NCBI GenBank assembly: GCA_021205305.1
Contig: JAJPXU010000019.1
Coordinates: forward strand, 1 to 52,605
Length of the DNA stretch: 52,605 nt
Reading direction: 5' to 3'
Source of the DNA: Lachnospiraceae bacterium
GTDB taxonomy: Bacteria > Bacillota > Clostridia > Lachnospirales > Lachnospiraceae
A program made the translations under genes and the position numbers. This document shows, in pieces, positions 50,422 to 52,605 of the stretch. Each line of letters begins with the position of its first letter. Within the stretch, counting starts at the first letter, position 1. The notes under the pieces are model-generated. The model worked only from the letters and a program-made list of their open reading frames with translations. It was not told the DNA's origin and searched no databases.

Positions 50422-51669
50422 ATGAGCAAAATAAGAATCGCAGTAGCGGGTACAGGATACGTGGGGCTGAGTCTTGCGGTGCTGCTCGCACAGAATAATC
50501 AGGTGACAGCGGTGGATATTGTCCCGGAGAAGGTGGATATGATTAACCATCGCAAATCTCCGATTCAGGATGATTATATTGAAAAATATCTGGCGGAGAA
50601 GGAACTGGATCTGACAGCGACACTGGATGCGGAAGCTGCCTACCGGGACGCGCAGTTTGTGGTGATCTGCGCGCCGACCAATTATGATTCACACACGCAG
50701 AAGTTTGATACATCAGCGGTAGAGGCTGTGATAGCGCTTGTCATGCAGTACAATCCGGATGCGATTATGATTATCAAATCGACGATTCCGGTTGGCTATA
50801 CCAAATCGATCCGCGAGAAGACGGGCAGTCAGAACATCCTTTTCAGCCCGGAGTTTCTGCGGGAATCCAAAGCACTTTACGATAATCTGTATCCGTCGCG
50901 TATCATTGTCGGTACAGATAAGGAGGATGAGCGTCTGGTGAACGCGGCGCATGTCTTCGCCGGAATGCTGCAGGAGGGCGCAATCAAAGAAAACATTGAT
51001 ACACTGTACATGGGGTTTACGGAAGCGGAGGCAGTCAAGCTGTTTGCCAATACGTACCTGGCGCTCCGGGTCGCTTATTTCAATGAGCTGGATACCTACG
51101 CGGAAATGAAGGGACTGGATACACAGCAAATTATTAATGGTGTCTGCCTGGATCCGCGCATTGGTACACATTACAACAATCCGAGTTTTGGCTATGGCGG
51201 TTACTGTCTGCCGAAGGATACCAAACAGCTGCTTGCGAATTATGAGAATGTGCCGGAGAACCTGATCGAGGCGATTGTGGAGAGCAACCGCACACGGAAG
51301 GATTTCATCGCGGATCGGGTGCTCAAACTTGCTGGATATTATGATTATTACAATCGCGGAGACTACAGTGCGGCGAATGAGAAGTCCTGTGTGGTCGGCG
51401 TTTACCGGCTGACCATGAAGAGCAATTCTGACAACTTCCGCCAGAGCAGCATCCAGGGCGTCATGAAGCGCATCAAGGCAAAGGGGGCGACCGTCATCAT
51501 CTATGAGCCGACCCTGGAGGATGGAAGTACCTTTTTTGGCAGTGTCGTAGTGAACGATCTGGCTGCGTTCAAGTCACAATGTGATGCAGTGATCGCGAAC
51601 CGCTATGATTCCTGCCTGGATGATGTAAGAGAAAAAGTGTACACACGCGATATTTTCTTCCGGGACTAG
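50422..51669 (+). CDS. ugd: UDP-glucose/nucleotide-sugar 6-dehydrogenase
   Basis: 415 residues from ATG 50422, which has GGAGG 8 bases upstream. The Rossmann motif is [28 protein letters not shown] and [15 protein letters not shown] hold the catalytic Glu region and Cys. It oxidises a UDP-sugar, most likely UDP-glucose to UDP-glucuronate, with two NAD+. It is the last gene of the polysaccharide locus and suggests a uronic acid in the polymer. The ORF could extend upstream, but that part is not conserved in style. Confidence 0.94.
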   Translation: MSKIRIAVAGTGYVGLSLAVLLAQNNQVTAVDIVPEKVDMINHRKSPIQDDYIEKYLAEKELDLTATLDAEAAYRDAQFVVICAPTNYDSHTQKFDTSAVEAVIALVMQYNPDAIMIIKSTIPVGYTKSIREKTGSQNILFSPEFLRESKALYDNLYPSRIIVGTDKEDERLVNAAHVFAGMLQEGAIKENIDTLYMGFTEAEAVKLFANTYLALRVAYFNELDTYAEMKGLDTQQIINGVCLDPRIGTHYNNPSFGYGGYCLPKDTKQLLANYENVPENLIEAIVESNRTRKDFIADRVLKLAGYYDYYNRGDYSAANEKSCVVGVYRLTMKSNSDNFRQSSIQGVMKRIKAKGATVIIYEPTLEDGSTFFGSVVVNDLAAFKSQCDAVIANRYDSCLDDVREKVYTRDIFFRD

Positions 51670-51687
51670 CTGTCTCAAAACAGATGG

Positions 51688-52524
51688 CTATGTCCGCAGG
51701 GACGGGGATGATCCCATCCGGGCAGAACTGCGGGAGCTCTGTAACTCAGGAGGCCACTGCGGTTCCTCTGCAGATACCTTTTTGCGGTATTCCAGGGGCG
51801 ACATCCCTGTGATTTTCCGGAATTGCCGATTGAAATGTTCCACTGTATGATAGCCGCAGTCCATGGCAATCTCAGCGGAACTTTTTCTCGTATGCGCCAG
51901 CTGGTGTCTGGCCCGCTTGATGCGGTTGTTGATGACATCCTCCATACAGGAAATGCCGAATTGCTGTTTATAGAGTGCCTGCAGATAGCTGGAGCTGATA
52001 TTCAGCCGTTCAGCCATGCCTTTTACGCTCCATTCCCGCCATGGCTCCATCTGGATGGACTTGCGCAGGGCATAGAGCGCATGGGAAAATGACGTGACCT
52101 CGCGGACGTTGGAGTCGTCATAGAGGCGGCTGAAGAGAATCTGCACCAGGTCAGAGAGAATCTCCTCATTGCCTTCTTTATCGGAATAGTATTCCCAGGT
52201 GATGAGCTGCTGCAGGTTGTAGCAATACTCCGGCTCAGAGATGGGAAAGGGACGGTTCCGGCAGGGAAAATCAAGAATCATTTTCTCTGTGGTAGAAAAA
52301 TAGAGCCAGTCGTCGCTGTAGCTTTCCCCGTCTGCGCGGTAGTATATATTCTCTCCGGGTTCATACAGAATCGCAGTGTCTTCCGGAAACTGCACCAGAG
52401 CCTCCCCGCAGCGAAATACGGCGGGAGAGTGTGTCATGACCAAAAGAAACCTCCCAGGGGGGGTGTCATATACGAAATCTGCCGGATGGGTTGAAGAATA
52501 ACCGGCTGCATAGACCTTATTCAT
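51688..52524 (-). CDS. AraC family transcriptional regulator
   Basis: About 278 residues from the start at 52524, where AAGGAA lies 6 bases upstream; a longer frame begins at 52557. The N-terminal cupin-like part (about 20-120) has HPADFVYDTPPGRFLLVMTH. The C-terminal double helix-turn-helix has MAERLNISSSYLQALYKQQF and DCGYHTVEHFNRQFRKITG with MSPLEYRK after it. Such proteins respond to sugars. It converges on ugd with an 18-base gap and no clear terminator. Its target is unknown. The last 25 residues are atypical and may come from read-on into non-family sequence. Confidence 0.9.
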   Translation of the reverse strand: MNKVYAAGYSSTHPADFVYDTPPGRFLLVMTHSPAVFRCGEALVQFPEDTAILYEPGENIYYRADGESYSDDWLYFSTTEKMILDFPCRNRPFPISEPEYCYNLQQLITWEYYSDKEGNEEILSDLVQILFSRLYDDSNVREVTSFSHALYALRKSIQMEPWREWSVKGMAERLNISSSYLQALYKQQFGISCMEDVINNRIKRARHQLAHTRKSSAEIAMDCGYHTVEHFNRQFRKITGMSPLEYRKKVSAEEPQWPPELQSSRSSARMGSSPSLRT

Positions 52525-52605
52525 TGAAATTTCCTTTCTGTACATTTCCAGTTCCATTTTAGAGGATAAGTCAATCCTTTACGAGTATAAATCATTGTAT
52601 AAAAA

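Overview
The window looks like a chromosomal segment of a Gram-positive anaerobe, most likely a member of the Lachnospiraceae (Clostridia). The basis is the gene repertoire: an EFR1-type flavodoxin/ferredoxin, an iron-sulfur aldo/keto reductase, a TetR regulator, a heterodimeric ABC exporter, ribonuclease Y, a VanW/YkuD L,D-transpeptidase and strong AGGAGG ribosome binding sites. This placement is inference from protein style, not from a marker gene. No rRNA, tRNA, CRISPR array or intact transposase was seen.

Layout. 1-4841 holds a redox operon (flavodoxin-ferredoxin, Fe-S aldo/keto reductase, nitroreductase) that converges on a tetR-antiporter operon. 4842-10823 has a hairpin-rich leader, a radical SAM enzyme and two ABC exporter half-transporters that look like a heterodimer. 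10824-14970 is an untidy region: a HEAT-repeat protein, gene fragments resembling an acyl-ACP thioesterase and FtsH, a phospholipase D-type protein, a second copy of the TetR regulator with its promoter, and a copy of the 3' end of the phospholipase D gene. 14971-20671 carries a MutS-like ATPase, an ABC-F protein, a phosphopantetheinyl transferase and a sugar nucleotidyltransferase. 20839-27518 is a complete phosphate regulon (Pho box, pstS, pstC, pstA, pstB, phoU, response regulator, histidine kinase). 27665-30798 holds an L,D-transpeptidase and ribonuclease Y. 31134-51669 is a single-direction cell-surface polysaccharide locus of 17 genes: a thymidylyltransferase, seven glycosyltransferases (six family 2 or A-fold, one GT-B), a DUF2304 protein, two flippases, a TarI/IspD-type cytidylyltransferase with an SDR and a LicD protein, three large GT-C/DUF2142-like membrane proteins and a UDP-sugar dehydrogenase. 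An AraC regulator ends the window on the minus strand.

Most notable observations. (1) The phosphate-binding protein PstS is circularly permuted: the half that is normally C-terminal comes first, directly after the signal peptide, and it has no lipobox. (2) A family of modular palindromic intergenic elements recurs at 6711, 11678, 18751, 26089 and 30940, and two copies begin within a few bases of a promoter -10 box. (3) Two divergent promoters share one self-complementary -35 hexamer (18721-18726). (4) Hairpin-encoding stretches are inserted in frame in two membrane-protein genes. (5) A cytidylyltransferase-SDR-LicD cassette resembles the ISPD/fukutin polyol-phosphate chemistry. (6) The tetR duplication preserves a promoter whose -10 box is overlapped by a palindrome.
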